Shown here one piece after another: positions 44,738 to 53,350 of a stretch of 64,000 nt of DNA; the stretch's first letter is position 1; each line of letters starts with the position of its first letter. The stretch comes from JBEVJK01 sp963791325 (lineage in GTDB: Bacteria; Pseudomonadota; Alphaproteobacteria; Rhizobiales; Rhizobiaceae). The stretch lies in NCBI GenBank assembly GCA_963791325.1, contig CAWBRU010000018.1:333015-397014 (forward strand), written 5' to 3'. Below the pieces are notes generated by a model. That model was not told where the DNA came from. It was given only the letters and a program-made list of their open reading frames with translations, and did no database searches. The position numbers and the translations under genes are program-made.

Positions 44738-45029
44738 GACCAGCCAAGCTCCAGCATTGAACCCGCTTGGTCCTTTCACGGGATGGCTTAAGAGTACTCT
44801 GTCCCACTCCGGCCGGGGCACCTCGATGGTGATGCAATCGCACGTCCACCGTTGCCTGTAGGCTCTTTAATAAATCGCGGATTGTCAACTGCATGAGCGA
44901 TCCGAGGGATGGACGGGGGCAGCGGGGGCGAATGTCGACAGCGTCATTGAATGCGGTCCGGTTTTTAAGCCCGCGCCTTGCGCATCAAGCAGAAAGACAA
45001 GGGCAAAAGCCTGCGCAACGATCGGTATG
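44738..45029. repeat. Mosaic block (copy B) built from eight pieces of 37368-38407
   Basis: In order: 44738-44770 is a direct copy of 37818-37850; 44771-44790 inverted copy of 37800-37819; 44799-44851 inverted copy of 37742-37794; 44852-44883 inverted copy of 37680-37711; 44884-44930 inverted copy of 37368-37414; 44932-44951 direct copy of 37451-37470; 44951-44975 inverted copy of 37874-37899; 44973-45029 direct copy of 38351-38407 (inside ppa). Several blocks are identical, others differ at a few bases. No gene is encoded. Confidence 0.9.
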
Positions 45030-45455
45030 CGGGAAAAGCGCATCAAGGAACTTCAGCCGAGGGAGGTGTAGGGAGTCATTCGAGCGTGCAGTGTTGCCTC
45101 TGATCAGCCACGTAAGATTACCAATTGAATGGTGCCACTTTGGCTGGCCGATCGGCTCGGTCTTGGGCCTGGTGGCGAGGGGTGTTAGGTCGCGGCGCCA
45201 TCCCCAGGTGGGCGAAGGATCTTGGAGTGACCGACCGTCTTGGGCTCAAGGCGGAGCGGAGGCTATGCCGCTAGTGAAGGCAGGCCTGACTAAATTTTCC
45301 TAATCCCTCAAGCACGTCGTGCGAGTGACTATCCCGTCGCAGGGCACTTGCCGGACCGGTGCGACAGATGCTCGTCAAGCGAGCATTTGAGCTCGGCGAT
45401 CCACCAGAGATTTAGGCCGACGATGCGCAACTTGTAAGATGGATTGCATTGTTTG
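45030..45455. other. Gene-free stretch after the mosaic
   Basis: About 425 bases; no coherent coding frame and no recognisable element. Confidence 0.35.
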
Positions 45456-45480
45456 GGAACATAGAGGTTTAGAGCCAGTT
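45456..45480 (+). promoter_or_regulatory. EcfG-type promoter before stress cassette 2
   Basis: GGAAC (45456-45460), an 18-base spacer and TT (45479-45480). It lies 84 bases upstream of the first cassette gene, equivalent to the promoter before cassette 1. Confidence 0.75.
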
Positions 45481-45563
45481 GGAGCTTAGTAAGAGAAGAG
45501 CAGCTCTAAGCTGGCCGTCGACGGTCGATCCAACGCTCTGCAAGAAGTCAACGGAGGATTGAG

Positions 45564-46059
45564 ATGGCATCGGACAAGAGCGGCCGCAGTGATAGGACAG
45601 TTTACGATCAATCGTCCAACGAATCTCTGCGGCCAGAGGCTAATTCTGCTGGTCAGAAGATCCAGGAGGCGGGTCTGCAGATCAAATCAAAGGTGGCCGA
45701 CTTGGGAGCCGATGCGCAGGAGGCGACCGCTGAGCAAGTCACCACGCTGCAAAGGCGATTGGCCGAGGGCATAACCGCTTACGCGGACACCGCAGACGAG
45801 GCGAGCCGCGCCTTTGCCGACAAAGAATTCTACTCGAACTGCCGAGCTGATGCAGAGCGCAGCCGGAGTACTGCGCGATTTGGCCGGATCGCTGTCCAAC
45901 AAACCGATCGCCCATGTGGTAGACGATCTGCGTAGCTACGGTCGTTCCCATCCTGCAATTCTTGTCGGAGGGGCCATGCTAGCTGGGATCGCGATAGGGC
46001 GTCTTATGCGAAGCTCGCCCGCTACCAACTCCGGAGCGCAGTGGAAGGATAGATCATGA
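45564..46059 (+). pseudogene. YqjD-like membrane protein of cassette 2 (frameshifted near 45830)
   Basis: The N-terminal part (QKIQEAGLQIKSKVADLGAD; AYADTADEASRAFADK) reads from ATG 45564. After FADK similarity to the cassette 1 protein continues in another frame (LMQSAAGVLRDLAGSLSNKP; HPAILVGGAMLAGIAIGRLM) to 46059. A one-base change near 45830 explains it. It otherwise matches the 26079-26675 protein in layout, and its end overlaps the holin-like gene by 4 bases. Confidence 0.75.
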
Positions 46060-46451
46060 CGCCGGCCGACGACGGCCGTTCCTTGCCCGAGCTGCTGGTA
46101 GATCTAGCCCAGCAAAGCTCACGGCTCGTCCAGACGGAAGTCCGGCTCCTACGAGCAGAACTTTCCGACAAGTTGGCCCAAGTTGGCCGGGCGAGTGTGG
46201 AGATCCTGGCGGGCGCGCTGTGTTTCTTCGCTGCTCTATTGATCCTGCTGCAGGCGCTTATCATAGTATTGGTCAGGTTTGGTCTCACCGCCGGATGGGC
46301 TTCCCTCCTTGTAGGCCTCGTTGTCGCCGCCATTGGTGCCGTGCTGATGCGTACCGGCATGGCTAAGCTTTCGCCCTCAACTCTTAACCCGACACGAACC
46401 GAGGCTCAGGTCTCAGAGGATCTGCGCGCAGCAAAGGAACAGATCAAATGA
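46056..46451 (+). CDS. Phage-holin-like (DUF1469/YqjE) membrane protein (cassette 2)
   Basis: A 131-residue paralogue of the gene at 26672 with the same length and plan: LPELLVDLAQQSSRLVQTEV, then two membrane helices (ILAGALCFFAALLILLQALI; WASLLVGLVVAAIGAVLM) and the tail SPSTLNPTRTEAQVSEDLRA. It overlaps neighbours by 4 bases on both sides. Confidence 0.85.
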   Translation: MTPADDGRSLPELLVDLAQQSSRLVQTEVRLLRAELSDKLAQVGRASVEILAGALCFFAALLILLQALIIVLVRFGLTAGWASLLVGLVVAAIGAVLMRTGMAKLSPSTLNPTRTEAQVSEDLRAAKEQIK

Positions 46452-47233
46452 GCGATCAATCGACTGAAGATCTCGAGCACCAGGCTGAAAGCATTCGGTC
46501 CCAGGTCGTTGATACGGCAGAAAGCCTGCGCGAGAAGATGTCGGCGGGCCATCTCGTCGACGAGGTGATGACCAGCGTGAGCGGTGTCGGATCTAGCCTT
46601 CTGTCTGGCGTTCGCCGTCAGGCCCAAGCCAATCCAATGCCGTTGGTCCTGATCGGAGTAGGCGTGGCATGGGCCATATTCGGCTCGTCCTCCGGCAACA
46701 ACGACCGCCAGGCATATCATGGCAGTTCGCGACCGTCGACGAATCCTGGCCCTGGCGCAACCTCCGGTACGTCGGGTGGGGCGGGAGGTTGGGCTGCTAG
46801 TGCAGGTGAGGCTGCGTCGTCGATGTCCCAAAAAATTGGTGGGGCGGTCGCAGATTTGCCGGGAGTGGGTCAAGCCCAAGACTCTCTGCGAGCGGTCGCC
46901 GGGACCGTAACGAATCAGGATCCGCTGCTGCTTGCCGCTATGGGCTTAGCCTTCGGCACCGCGCTTGGGGCCATGCTGCCCGGCACGCGCATCGAGGACC
47001 GAACGCTCGGTCCCATCGGCGAAACATTGCGCGAGACTGGGGAGGCCGGCCTAAAAGTGGGCATCGACAAGGTGAAAGATGCGGCCGGGCAAGCAGTTGA
47101 AGCCGCCCAGGAAACAGCCGCGGACAAGGGTCTGCTACCGAACAGCGAGGGTCCCACCGTCGCGGACCGCCTGTCAGAGGTTGCCGGATCAGCTTTAGAC
47201 GCGGCGCGAAAGTCCCTGCGTGAGGGCGAGTAG
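46448..47233 (+). CDS. DUF3618 domain protein (cassette 2)
   Basis: A 261-residue paralogue of the gene at 27064. The N-terminal motif is HQAESIRSQVVDTAESLREK; hydrophobic stretches NPMPLVLIGVGVAWAIFG and DPLLLAAMGLAFGTALGAML and the amphipathic end match. It differs mainly in the Gly/Ser linker. Overlap with the holin-like gene is 4 bases. Confidence 0.82.
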   Translation: MSDQSTEDLEHQAESIRSQVVDTAESLREKMSAGHLVDEVMTSVSGVGSSLLSGVRRQAQANPMPLVLIGVGVAWAIFGSSSGNNDRQAYHGSSRPSTNPGPGATSGTSGGAGGWAASAGEAASSMSQKIGGAVADLPGVGQAQDSLRAVAGTVTNQDPLLLAAMGLAFGTALGAMLPGTRIEDRTLGPIGETLRETGEAGLKVGIDKVKDAAGQAVEAAQETAADKGLLPNSEGPTVADRLSEVAGSALDAARKSLREGE

Positions 47234-47503
47234 AGTTGAGGGAGCTGCTTAAGCGACAGTAGCCTCGAATTGGGTCATTCACGTTTGGTGTAATGAGCAA
47301 TGATCTTGGCTGCGAGTATTTAATGCCCACGGCCATCATCTTGCGCGCCTTGTTGGCCGCTGGCGGAATTTCGCAGACGAGAAAAGGCCATATCACGTTC
47401 GGTGGAGCAGGCACTTCGACCGGCTTCACTCGTATCGCCGGTTCCAGTCAGGATTTGCCTGGCGCAGCATGCATCTCTTTGCCTTCGAACCGTACGGCAC
47501 CGC

Positions 47504-48373
47504 TTAGTCTTCTGCCGAGAGTTCTGCGGCATCTCGGCGGTGCGTACCGTGACGGATCGAGTAGGCGCGGGTAATCTCGGCGCCAAACAGAAAGATCAAT
47601 GATGAGTAGTAGACCCAAAGCAGAGTGACGAGCAGCGCGCTCGCCGCGCCGTATGAAGACGCCACCGCACTCGAGCCGAGGTACCAGCCTATGAGCGACT
47701 TCCCAGCGGTAAACAGCAGCGCCGTGACAATTGCGCCGACCCCGACATCACGCCAACTCAGCCGCCGGTCGGGAAGAACCTTGTAGATGGCCGAAAACAA
47801 TAGAGCGACAAGCGTCAATGCGATCAATTCGTTGATGATGAGCAGGATCAGATCCGCGAACGGCAAATGCGCATTGAGAAACTGTCCAAATGCTGAGAGC
47901 GCTGCGCTGATGGCCAGCGATGCAATAAGGAGAAAGCCCAGTGCCGCGACAAGACCAAGACTGATGGCACGTGCGCGGACCAGGGCCCCTACTGAGACCG
48001 GCTTCGGCTCGGCCTTCCAGATTACATTAAGCGCCGATTGCATTTCACCGAACACACCCGATGCGGTCAACAAGAGGGTGACAAGGCCGACTACCGCAGC
48101 CCAAGTCCCAGATGTCTGATTGGCGGCATTGGCGGTAGCTGATTGGATGAAATCGGCGCTTTGTTGGCCCATGATGGTGTTCAGCTGACCCGCCAATGCG
48201 TGCTGGGCGGCTTCTCGGCCAAAAACCAGTCCGGCAATTGCAACAATGATCAATACGATCGGAGCCAGCGATGTGACGGCGAAAAACGCCATTGCTGCCC
48301 CTCGGCTCAAGGCCTCGTCGTTGATGAAGCCTAGCACAGCGTCCTTAAGAAGGGGCCACAGTTTGAAGATCAT
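47504..48373 (-). CDS. YihY/virulence factor BrkB family membrane protein
   Basis: A 289-residue inner membrane protein (family once annotated as ribonuclease BN). It shows ALSRGAAMAFFAVTSLAPIV at the first helix, GLVTLLLTASGVFGEMQSAL with NVIWKAEP, and SSYGAASALLVTLLWVYYSS near the end, which is the family signature. It starts 17 bases after the L,D-transpeptidase gene, so the two probably share a transcript. Transport substrate unknown. Confidence 0.88.
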   Translation of the reverse strand: MIFKLWPLLKDAVLGFINDEALSRGAAMAFFAVTSLAPIVLIIVAIAGLVFGREAAQHALAGQLNTIMGQQSADFIQSATANAANQTSGTWAAVVGLVTLLLTASGVFGEMQSALNVIWKAEPKPVSVGALVRARAISLGLVAALGFLLIASLAISAALSAFGQFLNAHLPFADLILLIINELIALTLVALLFSAIYKVLPDRRLSWRDVGVGAIVTALLFTAGKSLIGWYLGSSAVASSYGAASALLVTLLWVYYSSLIFLFGAEITRAYSIRHGTHRRDAAELSAED

Positions 48374-48390
48374 GCCTCTCTTAAGCCCGC

Positions 48391-49638
48391 CTAGTTCGAG
48401 AGAAAGCGCACCGGCACACCCCTGGTTACCAAGCCCGCCAGTTCTTGCGCATCCCAGTTAGTCAATCGTACGCAACCGTGTGAGCCAGACTTGTCGATCC
48501 GAGCCGGCTCCGGGGTACCGTGAATACCAAAAGTTGGCTCTGAAAGATCGATCCAGACTGTTCCAACGGGATTGTTCGGACCAGGTGGCAGGGTGAGCAC
48601 CTTGTCGTTGTTGCCCTGCTTGAAATTGAGCTTGGGATCGTAAGTGTAGGTTGGGTTTTTAACGACCGTTTTGATGACGTGGATGCCGGAGGGCGAGGGA
48701 TTGGACTGGCTCCCGACTGTGGCCGGGTAGGCGGCAATCACCTTGCCTTCGCGATCATAGACTTCCACTTGGCCCCGCTTCTTCGACACGTCCACTCGTA
48801 CAGCCTTGCCTGATCTTCTGCCGCCGATGTCCGCTACGAGGATCGTTTCTCCCGACTTGAATGCTGCCTTTGGATTGAGCGCGCGCAAGAAGTCGACATC
48901 CATGTGAAATCGCTCGGCCACAGCTTCGCCGACTGTGGTGTAGCCAAGGTAGTCGAGAGATGCCATCTCCGCGTAGTCACGTGGGAGATTGGCGACTATG
49001 CGTGAAGTGTCCTGGAGACCAACCATGTAGGTGCCAATGACCGAGTGTGTGTCGTCGAGAGCAGCGATCACCTGCGGCCCAACTCTGCCGTCCACGGGCA
49101 GGCCGCGCATCAACTCGAGTGCCGAGACAGCGTTGCGAACATTGGTGCCATCAAGGCCGTCAATGACGCCCGGTGATGCTCCAGCTCTGTCGAGGAGGAT
49201 CTGAAGACGCGCGATCGGGGCTGACGGCATCACGGTTGATGAAACAATCGAAGGAGTCAGGAAGCTGCTCGGCTGCACGGGCGCATCGACTTTGAATGTG
49301 CTGCTGGTTGCGATCGGATCGACCAAATCGGTCTTTGGAGCCAACGAAACCGGCACGTTCTCAAGACGCGCATTGTTGATCGACTCAGCCGTGAGCTGGC
49401 TGGGGCCAAACTCCTTCCTGCCCTGGGCCAGCCCATCGGAGGCCACGAAGAAGACTAGACCGACGTCAGCAACCGCAGCGTCCTCAACATCGATAGTTCG
49501 TCCAACATCAACTGACTCACCAGCCATCGCGGAAGGATGCTGAACAATTGTGGTTACCGGAGGCTTAACACGCCCAACGATGGCGTGGGTCTCACACGCG
49601 CTCATCTTTATGGTTCGTTGTAGTGCCCCCCGTTTCAC
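48391..49638 (-). CDS. L,D-transpeptidase (YkuD) with peptidoglycan-binding region, 5' end altered by IS3
   Basis: A 415-codon frame. The middle holds a peptidoglycan-binding helix bundle (ARLQILLDRAGASPGVIDGL) and a LysM-like part (GYTTVGEAVAERFHMDVDFL); the C-terminal YkuD domain has FGIHGTPEPARI and the catalytic SHGCVRLTNWDAQEL. The enzyme forms 3-3 peptidoglycan crosslinks or attaches proteins to the wall. The first ATG (49638) lies inside the terminal repeat of the IS; there is no signal peptide at the present N-terminus, so the native start and promoter may have been lost. Confidence 0.82.
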   Translation of the reverse strand: MKRGALQRTIKMSACETHAIVGRVKPPVTTIVQHPSAMAGESVDVGRTIDVEDAAVADVGLVFFVASDGLAQGRKEFGPSQLTAESINNARLENVPVSLAPKTDLVDPIATSSTFKVDAPVQPSSFLTPSIVSSTVMPSAPIARLQILLDRAGASPGVIDGLDGTNVRNAVSALELMRGLPVDGRVGPQVIAALDDTHSVIGTYMVGLQDTSRIVANLPRDYAEMASLDYLGYTTVGEAVAERFHMDVDFLRALNPKAAFKSGETILVADIGGRRSGKAVRVDVSKKRGQVEVYDREGKVIAAYPATVGSQSNPSPSGIHVIKTVVKNPTYTYDPKLNFKQGNNDKVLTLPPGPNNPVGTVWIDLSEPTFGIHGTPEPARIDKSGSHGCVRLTNWDAQELAGLVTRGVPVRFLSN

Positions 49639-49649
49639 CGGACACCCGA

Positions 49650-50519
49650 CTACTGGGTTTGGGCTCGGATGAACTCCCTTGGGGAGCGCATGCGGAGCGC
49701 TGAATGAGGATGGATTTCGTTATAGTCGTCGATCCATCCGGCGATCTGCCGTAGCACGGAAGGCGCATCCGGCAAGGGGGATATGCGCAGGTAATCGCGC
49801 TTGAAGGTCTTCACGAAGGCTTCGGACATTCCGTTGGACTCGGGGCTCTTCACCGGCGTGAAGCAAGGGACGAGGTTCAGGGCGGCGGCAAAGTCGCGCG
49901 TTTCCTTGGCGGTATATGGGCTTCCATTGTCGGACAGATGCTCGACCGGGTGTGGAGCTCTTACGGAGCCGAAGCGCTTCTCGACGGCTTCGAGCATCAT
50001 GTCACGGATGTCCGAGCCGCTGATGCCAACCCGGCTCACGGCGGTCCAGGCGACGATCTCCCGGTCGAAGGCGTCGATGATGAAGGCCATGCGAATGATC
50101 TCGCCGTTCCAGCAGGCGAACTCCAGGCCATCGGAGCACCAGCGCAGGTTTGAGCGCATGACCATCACCTTGCCGTCATGAACGCGCCGCTCGCGTCGGC
50201 CAGTATGGCGCTCCAGGAGCAGCGCGGCCTGCTGCATAATCCGGTGCACCCGTTTGCGGTTGACAATGGGCCGTCCAGTCCGGGCTAGTTCCCGGTTCAC
50301 CAGCGCCGTGATGCGGCGGTAGCCATATGTCGGCCGCTCGTCGACGAAGCGGCGGATGAGCGGCAGCAAGTCTTCGTCATCGGCCTTGCGGTAAGCGCCC
50401 CGGGGCCTGGTCCCTCGGTTGTGCCGATCAGCGAGGTTGGAACGTGAGACGCCGAGCACCTCGGCGATCCGCTTCACCGCAAACCTCCCTTCGCAAGCGA
50501 GAGCGGCCGCAAGGTCAGT
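49650..50519 (-). CDS. IS3 transposase OrfB (DDE catalytic part)
   Basis: The integrase-like catalytic protein of IS3 elements, made as an OrfAB fusion by -1 frameshifting. It shows the HTH_21 start (DERPTYGYRRITALVNRELA), the first Asp in RWCSDGLEFACWNG, the second in HLSDNGSPYTAKETRDFAAA and the Glu in SPESNGMSEAFVKTFKRDY. The C-terminus ends HSALRMRSPREFIRAQTQ close to the terminal repeat. It appears intact. Confidence 0.9.
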   Translation of the reverse strand, partial: TDLAAALACEGRFAVKRIAEVLGVSRSNLADRHNRGTRPRGAYRKADDEDLLPLIRRFVDERPTYGYRRITALVNRELARTGRPIVNRKRVHRIMQQAALLLERHTGRRERRVHDGKVMVMRSNLRWCSDGLEFACWNGEIIRMAFIIDAFDREIVAWTAVSRVGISGSDIRDMMLEAVEKRFGSVRAPHPVEHLSDNGSPYTAKETRDFAAALNLVPCFTPVKSPESNGMSEAFVKTFKRDYLRISPLPDAPSVLRQIAGWIDDYNEIHPHSALRMRSPREFIRAQTQ

Positions 50520-50863
50520 TTTTTTGCTTGCGACTTGGCGAGCGCTTCCCGGAGGATCTCGTTCTCCATGGTCTTGCGGCCAAGCAGGCGTTCCAGTTCG
50601 CGCACCCGCTCCTGAAGACGCCGGAGTTCCGAACTGCCGACCACGGGTTCGTCCGAATCCACAGCTGCCGTACCTCCCTCGCTCAACAGCCGGCGCCATC
50701 GGTAGAGAAGATTGGGCGCCACGCCATTGCGCCGGGCGACCGAAGACACCGTCTCGCCCGGTTCGAAACTCTCCTCGATGATCCGCAGCTTTGCTTCCGT
50801 CGACCAATGCCGACGCCGGGCGACGCCTGTGATCACCTCAATGCGCTGATACTCCTCGGACAT
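50474..50863 (-). CDS. IS3 OrfA (helix-turn-helix, slip site at 50519-50525)
   Basis: A 129-residue DNA-binding protein: HWSTEAKLRIIEESFEPGET, then VSSVARRNGVAPNLLYRWRR, and a leucine-zipper region (RRLQERVRELERLLGRKTME). The codons for QAKK contain seven A residues followed by C (minus strand of 50519-50525), where a -1 shift joins it to TDLAAALACEGRFAVKRIAE of OrfB. Confidence 0.9.
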   Translation of the reverse strand: MSEEYQRIEVITGVARRRHWSTEAKLRIIEESFEPGETVSSVARRNGVAPNLLYRWRRLLSEGGTAAVDSDEPVVGSSELRRLQERVRELERLLGRKTMENEILREALAKSQAKKLTLRPLSLAKGGLR

Positions 50864-51097
50864 AAGCCTATCCTCAAGCCTGTGCTTGAGCCTTTCTGCT
50901 TATGCCGGGTGGCCGGTCGAAATGGGGGGCAGTTCATTCGTAGATCATTCGATCTCGTCTTCTCGCTGTAGATTTTGATAGGCTGCCTGGAACAATTCGC
51001 CGAGCAATCTCTCCTCTGCCGCCACTCAGGGGTCGACTGAGGTGGTCGCAGGCGCGCTCGGCCGACCTCGTGGCGATGAAACTTTCGAGCGATGCTA

Positions 51098-51122
51098 GGA
51101 ACATACGATATTTCCGGCGATT
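51098..51122 (+). promoter_or_regulatory. EcfG-type promoter before the acidic protein gene
   Basis: GGAAC (51098-51102), an 18-base spacer and TT (51121-51122), 31 bases upstream of the ATG at 51153. Confidence 0.75.
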
Positions 51123-51152
51123 GGAATGGATCCAAGCCGAAGGAGCCCAGCC

Positions 51153-51383
51153 ATGCCGAAACCTGATGCCGACGATCTGAACCCTGCCATGCCGACGCCA
51201 GGCCTGCCGCCAGACCTGGCCGATCCACGCGATGCCGACGAGCCTGACCCTGATCTCGACGAAGACGACGACTCGGCTGATGCAGTCGAAGAAGAGGTCA
51301 ACGTTGAAGAGATCGACGATGGTGATGTCGAAGAGAACAGCGAGGACGAGGAGGTTGAGCGCCGGACGGGCGGATCTGTCTGA
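51153..51383 (+). CDS. Small highly acidic protein
   Basis: A 76-residue protein with an unusual composition: a Pro/Asp-rich first half (MPKPDADDLNPAMPTPGLPP) and a second half dominated by Asp and Glu (PDPDLDEDDDSADAVEEEVN), ending in a basic RRTGGSV. It is probably disordered. AAGGAGCCCAGCC precedes the start. It has its own EcfG-type promoter and a strong terminator, so it is a single-gene stress unit. Confidence 0.72.
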   Translation: MPKPDADDLNPAMPTPGLPPDLADPRDADEPDPDLDEDDDSADAVEEEVNVEEIDDGDVEENSEDEEVERRTGGSV

Positions 51384-51404
51384 TATCCAATCGAGCATTC
51401 AGTT

Positions 51405-51433
51405 GCCCGGGCGCTGAGCCCGGGCTTTGTTTT
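51405..51433 (+). terminator. Rho-independent terminator
   Basis: The stem GCCCGGGC-GCTGA-GCCCGGGC (51405-51425) is followed by TTTGTTTT. It closes the acidic protein gene. Confidence 0.85.
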
Positions 51434-51497
51434 GGGGCCGGATCCTGCCGAGTCTCACCTGACCGCCTGAGAATTTGCTGGCGACACCGCGGCAGGT

Positions 51498-52367
51498 TTA
51501 GAGCAGCGGTCTTCCTCCGGTTACGGGCACGATGGCTCCGCTAATATAGCTCCCTTCGGAAGAAGCTAGCAGGACATAGGCGCCAGCGAGTTCAGCTGGC
51601 TGGCCAGCGCGACCAAGGGGCGTATCGCTGCCGAAGCTAGTAACCTTGTCCTCCGGCATCGTCGAGGGGATAAGCGGTGTCCAGATCGGCCCAGGCGCGA
51701 CTGCGTTGACACGAATTCCTTTGCTGCCAAGCATCTGTGCCAAGCCCGCTGTGAAGTTGGAGACCGCGCCTTTCGTTGCCGCATAGGCAAGCAGCTGCGG
51801 TGATGGCTTGTCCGACTGGATCGACGTGGTGTTGATGATCGAACTCCCCGCCGACATATGCGGAACGGCAGCCTTAGCCAAGTAGAACTGGCTGTAGATA
51901 TTCGTGCGGAACGTGAGATCCCACTCTTCCGTGGTGATCTCGCTGAGATCATCGAAGGTCATCTGATGCGCAGCATTGTTCACCAGGATGTCGATGTGCC
52001 CAAAATCGTGGACCGTTCGCTCGACAATGCTGCGGCAATGCGCTTCCTCGGAGATGTCACCGCGGATCAGCACCGCCCGGCGGCCAGCTTTTTCGACCCA
52101 ACGTGCGGTGTCCTCGGCGTCGTCGTCTTCGCTGAGGTAGGCGATCACTACGTCGGCACCTTCGCGGGCAAAGGCGATGGCCACAGCGCGGCCGATCCCA
52201 GAATCGCCGCCTGTTATAATCGCGACTTTATCTTTCAATTTCTCCGAGCCGCGGTAACTGTCTTCGCCGTGGTCCGGTCGGGGCTGCATCGCATCGGTGC
52301 GACCGGGCGGCTCCTGCTGCTGCTTGGGTTGGCCCTTATCGGATTCGGATGAGGATTTGGCGTTCAT
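51498..52367 (-). CDS. Stress-type SDR (glucose-1-dehydrogenase-like, YhdF/GsiB-neighbour type)
   Basis: A 289-residue SDR with a long hydrophilic N-terminal tail (QPKQQQEPPGRTDAMQPRPD), the loop IITGGDSGIGRAVAIAFARE, NNAAHQ, and the active site LAYAATKGAVSNFT (YAATK). The tail-plus-SDR form is a frequent general stress protein. The ATG at 52367 (MNAKSSSESD) is used; 52394 is possible. An EcfG-type promoter ends 48 bases upstream. Confidence 0.87.
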   Translation of the reverse strand: MNAKSSSESDKGQPKQQQEPPGRTDAMQPRPDHGEDSYRGSEKLKDKVAIITGGDSGIGRAVAIAFAREGADVVIAYLSEDDDAEDTARWVEKAGRRAVLIRGDISEEAHCRSIVERTVHDFGHIDILVNNAAHQMTFDDLSEITTEEWDLTFRTNIYSQFYLAKAAVPHMSAGSSIINTTSIQSDKPSPQLLAYAATKGAVSNFTAGLAQMLGSKGIRVNAVAPGPIWTPLIPSTMPEDKVTSFGSDTPLGRAGQPAELAGAYVLLASSEGSYISGAIVPVTGGRPLL

Positions 52368-52415
52368 TGGAAGCGAGCCCTTCGTGATAGACATTGGTCC
52401 TTGGCACAGGCCCAA

Positions 52416-52440
52416 AACTGAGCCCTGGCAAGGGTGTTCC
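52416..52440 (-). promoter_or_regulatory. EcfG-type promoter for the stress SDR
   Basis: On the minus strand GGAAC (52440-52436), an 18-base spacer and TT (52417-52416) within AGTTTT. Confidence 0.7.
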
Positions 52441-52957
52441 CGCGAGCGGCTAATGTCTTACGGGCCGGGCCCTGAAGTTGAGGTGGATGGTGCCCGACGA
52501 TGACAAGCGCCTCGCGATTTGCCGTTCGCAGCTTGCGGATGAGGTCTTGCCGCCACCTTCAGCCTTCAGTAGATCCCCTGAAAGAACTCGCGCCAAATTT
52601 CGCCAGCCTCTCGCTTGAGATCTGCCTGATGCTATCGCAAGGATCCTCAGGGTGAACTTGGCCAGCAACGACAGCTTAAGCGCTTCATATCGGACACCGA
52701 AACCGCGACGTGATTTACTGCTTGTCTTCGCAGACTGAAGCGCACGACGTCAGACATGAAACAACTCCCTGCTATAGGGTGCCGAAACGTGGCGTTTCGC
52801 CTCACAACGAATTTAGCATCAGCCAAATGATGGCCTTGATCTGGGCCGAACATAGAACGTAGTCAGGCAGCTGTTGCGGAGTCCAGACCTTCTCAAAGAT
52901 GCGCGCACCGGCCCCGATCGCAGGTCTTTTTGCAAACAGTAGGAAACGATATCAACA
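52441..52957. other. Gene-free stretch
   Basis: About 515 bases between the divergent SDR and H-NS-like genes. It is less GC-rich than neighbouring coding DNA. No gene or clear promoter found for the plus-strand side. Confidence 0.35.
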
Positions 52958-53350
52958 ATGCCCAGACTACCCGACCTTTCTGGTTACACGTTCGACCAGC
53001 TCAATGCGCTCATTTCGGCTGCTAACAAGAGGATGGGCGCCATCCGCGGTAAGCGTGTCAAGGAACTCCAAGCCGAGCTCGACAAGCTAGGCGTCAGTGA
53101 CAGAGCCCCAACCTCTCGCAGAGGCCCAAGGAGTTCGCGCGATGGCTCAGGGGCCGCAGCGCTGCGCCCTATCAATGCAGGCAAATCTGTTCCGGCACAG
53201 TTCCGCGGCCCGAACGGTGAGGAGTACTCAGGGCGAGGTGCAATCCCTCGGTGGGCCAGGGAGCTCGGCGTCACCGATCGTGCTGGCCTGGAACAGTACC
53301 GGATTCAAATAGCGCCCCGGAGGGATCGAGCGTTTGCAACAGGAGACTAG
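52958..53350 (+). CDS. H-NS-like nucleoid-associated protein
   Basis: A 130-residue protein with an N-terminal helical dimerisation part (LSGYTFDQLNALISAANKRM; KRVKELQAELDKLGV), a basic linker and a C-terminal domain QFRGPNGEEYSGRGAIPRWA that matches the H-NS DNA-binding motif with its SGRG loop. H-NS-type proteins silence AT-rich foreign DNA, which would suit an island. It ends exactly where the next gene begins. Confidence 0.72.
   Translation: MPRLPDLSGYTFDQLNALISAANKRMGAIRGKRVKELQAELDKLGVSDRAPTSRRGPRSSRDGSGAAALRPINAGKSVPAQFRGPNGEEYSGRGAIPRWARELGVTDRAGLEQYRIQIAPRRDRAFATGD

Larger units (their letters stand above)
49624..50931 (-). mobile_element. IS3-family insertion sequence
   Basis: A 1308-bp element. 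Its ends are inverted repeats: TGCCCCCCGTTTCACCGGAC at 49624 and, on the other strand from 50931, TGCCCCCCATTTCGACCGGC. It encodes OrfA and OrfB in overlapping frames with an A7 slip site. No clear 3-4 bp target duplication is seen at the flanks (TAG on one side, GTT on the other), which could mean a later rearrangement. Both ends and both genes look complete. Confidence 0.9.
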
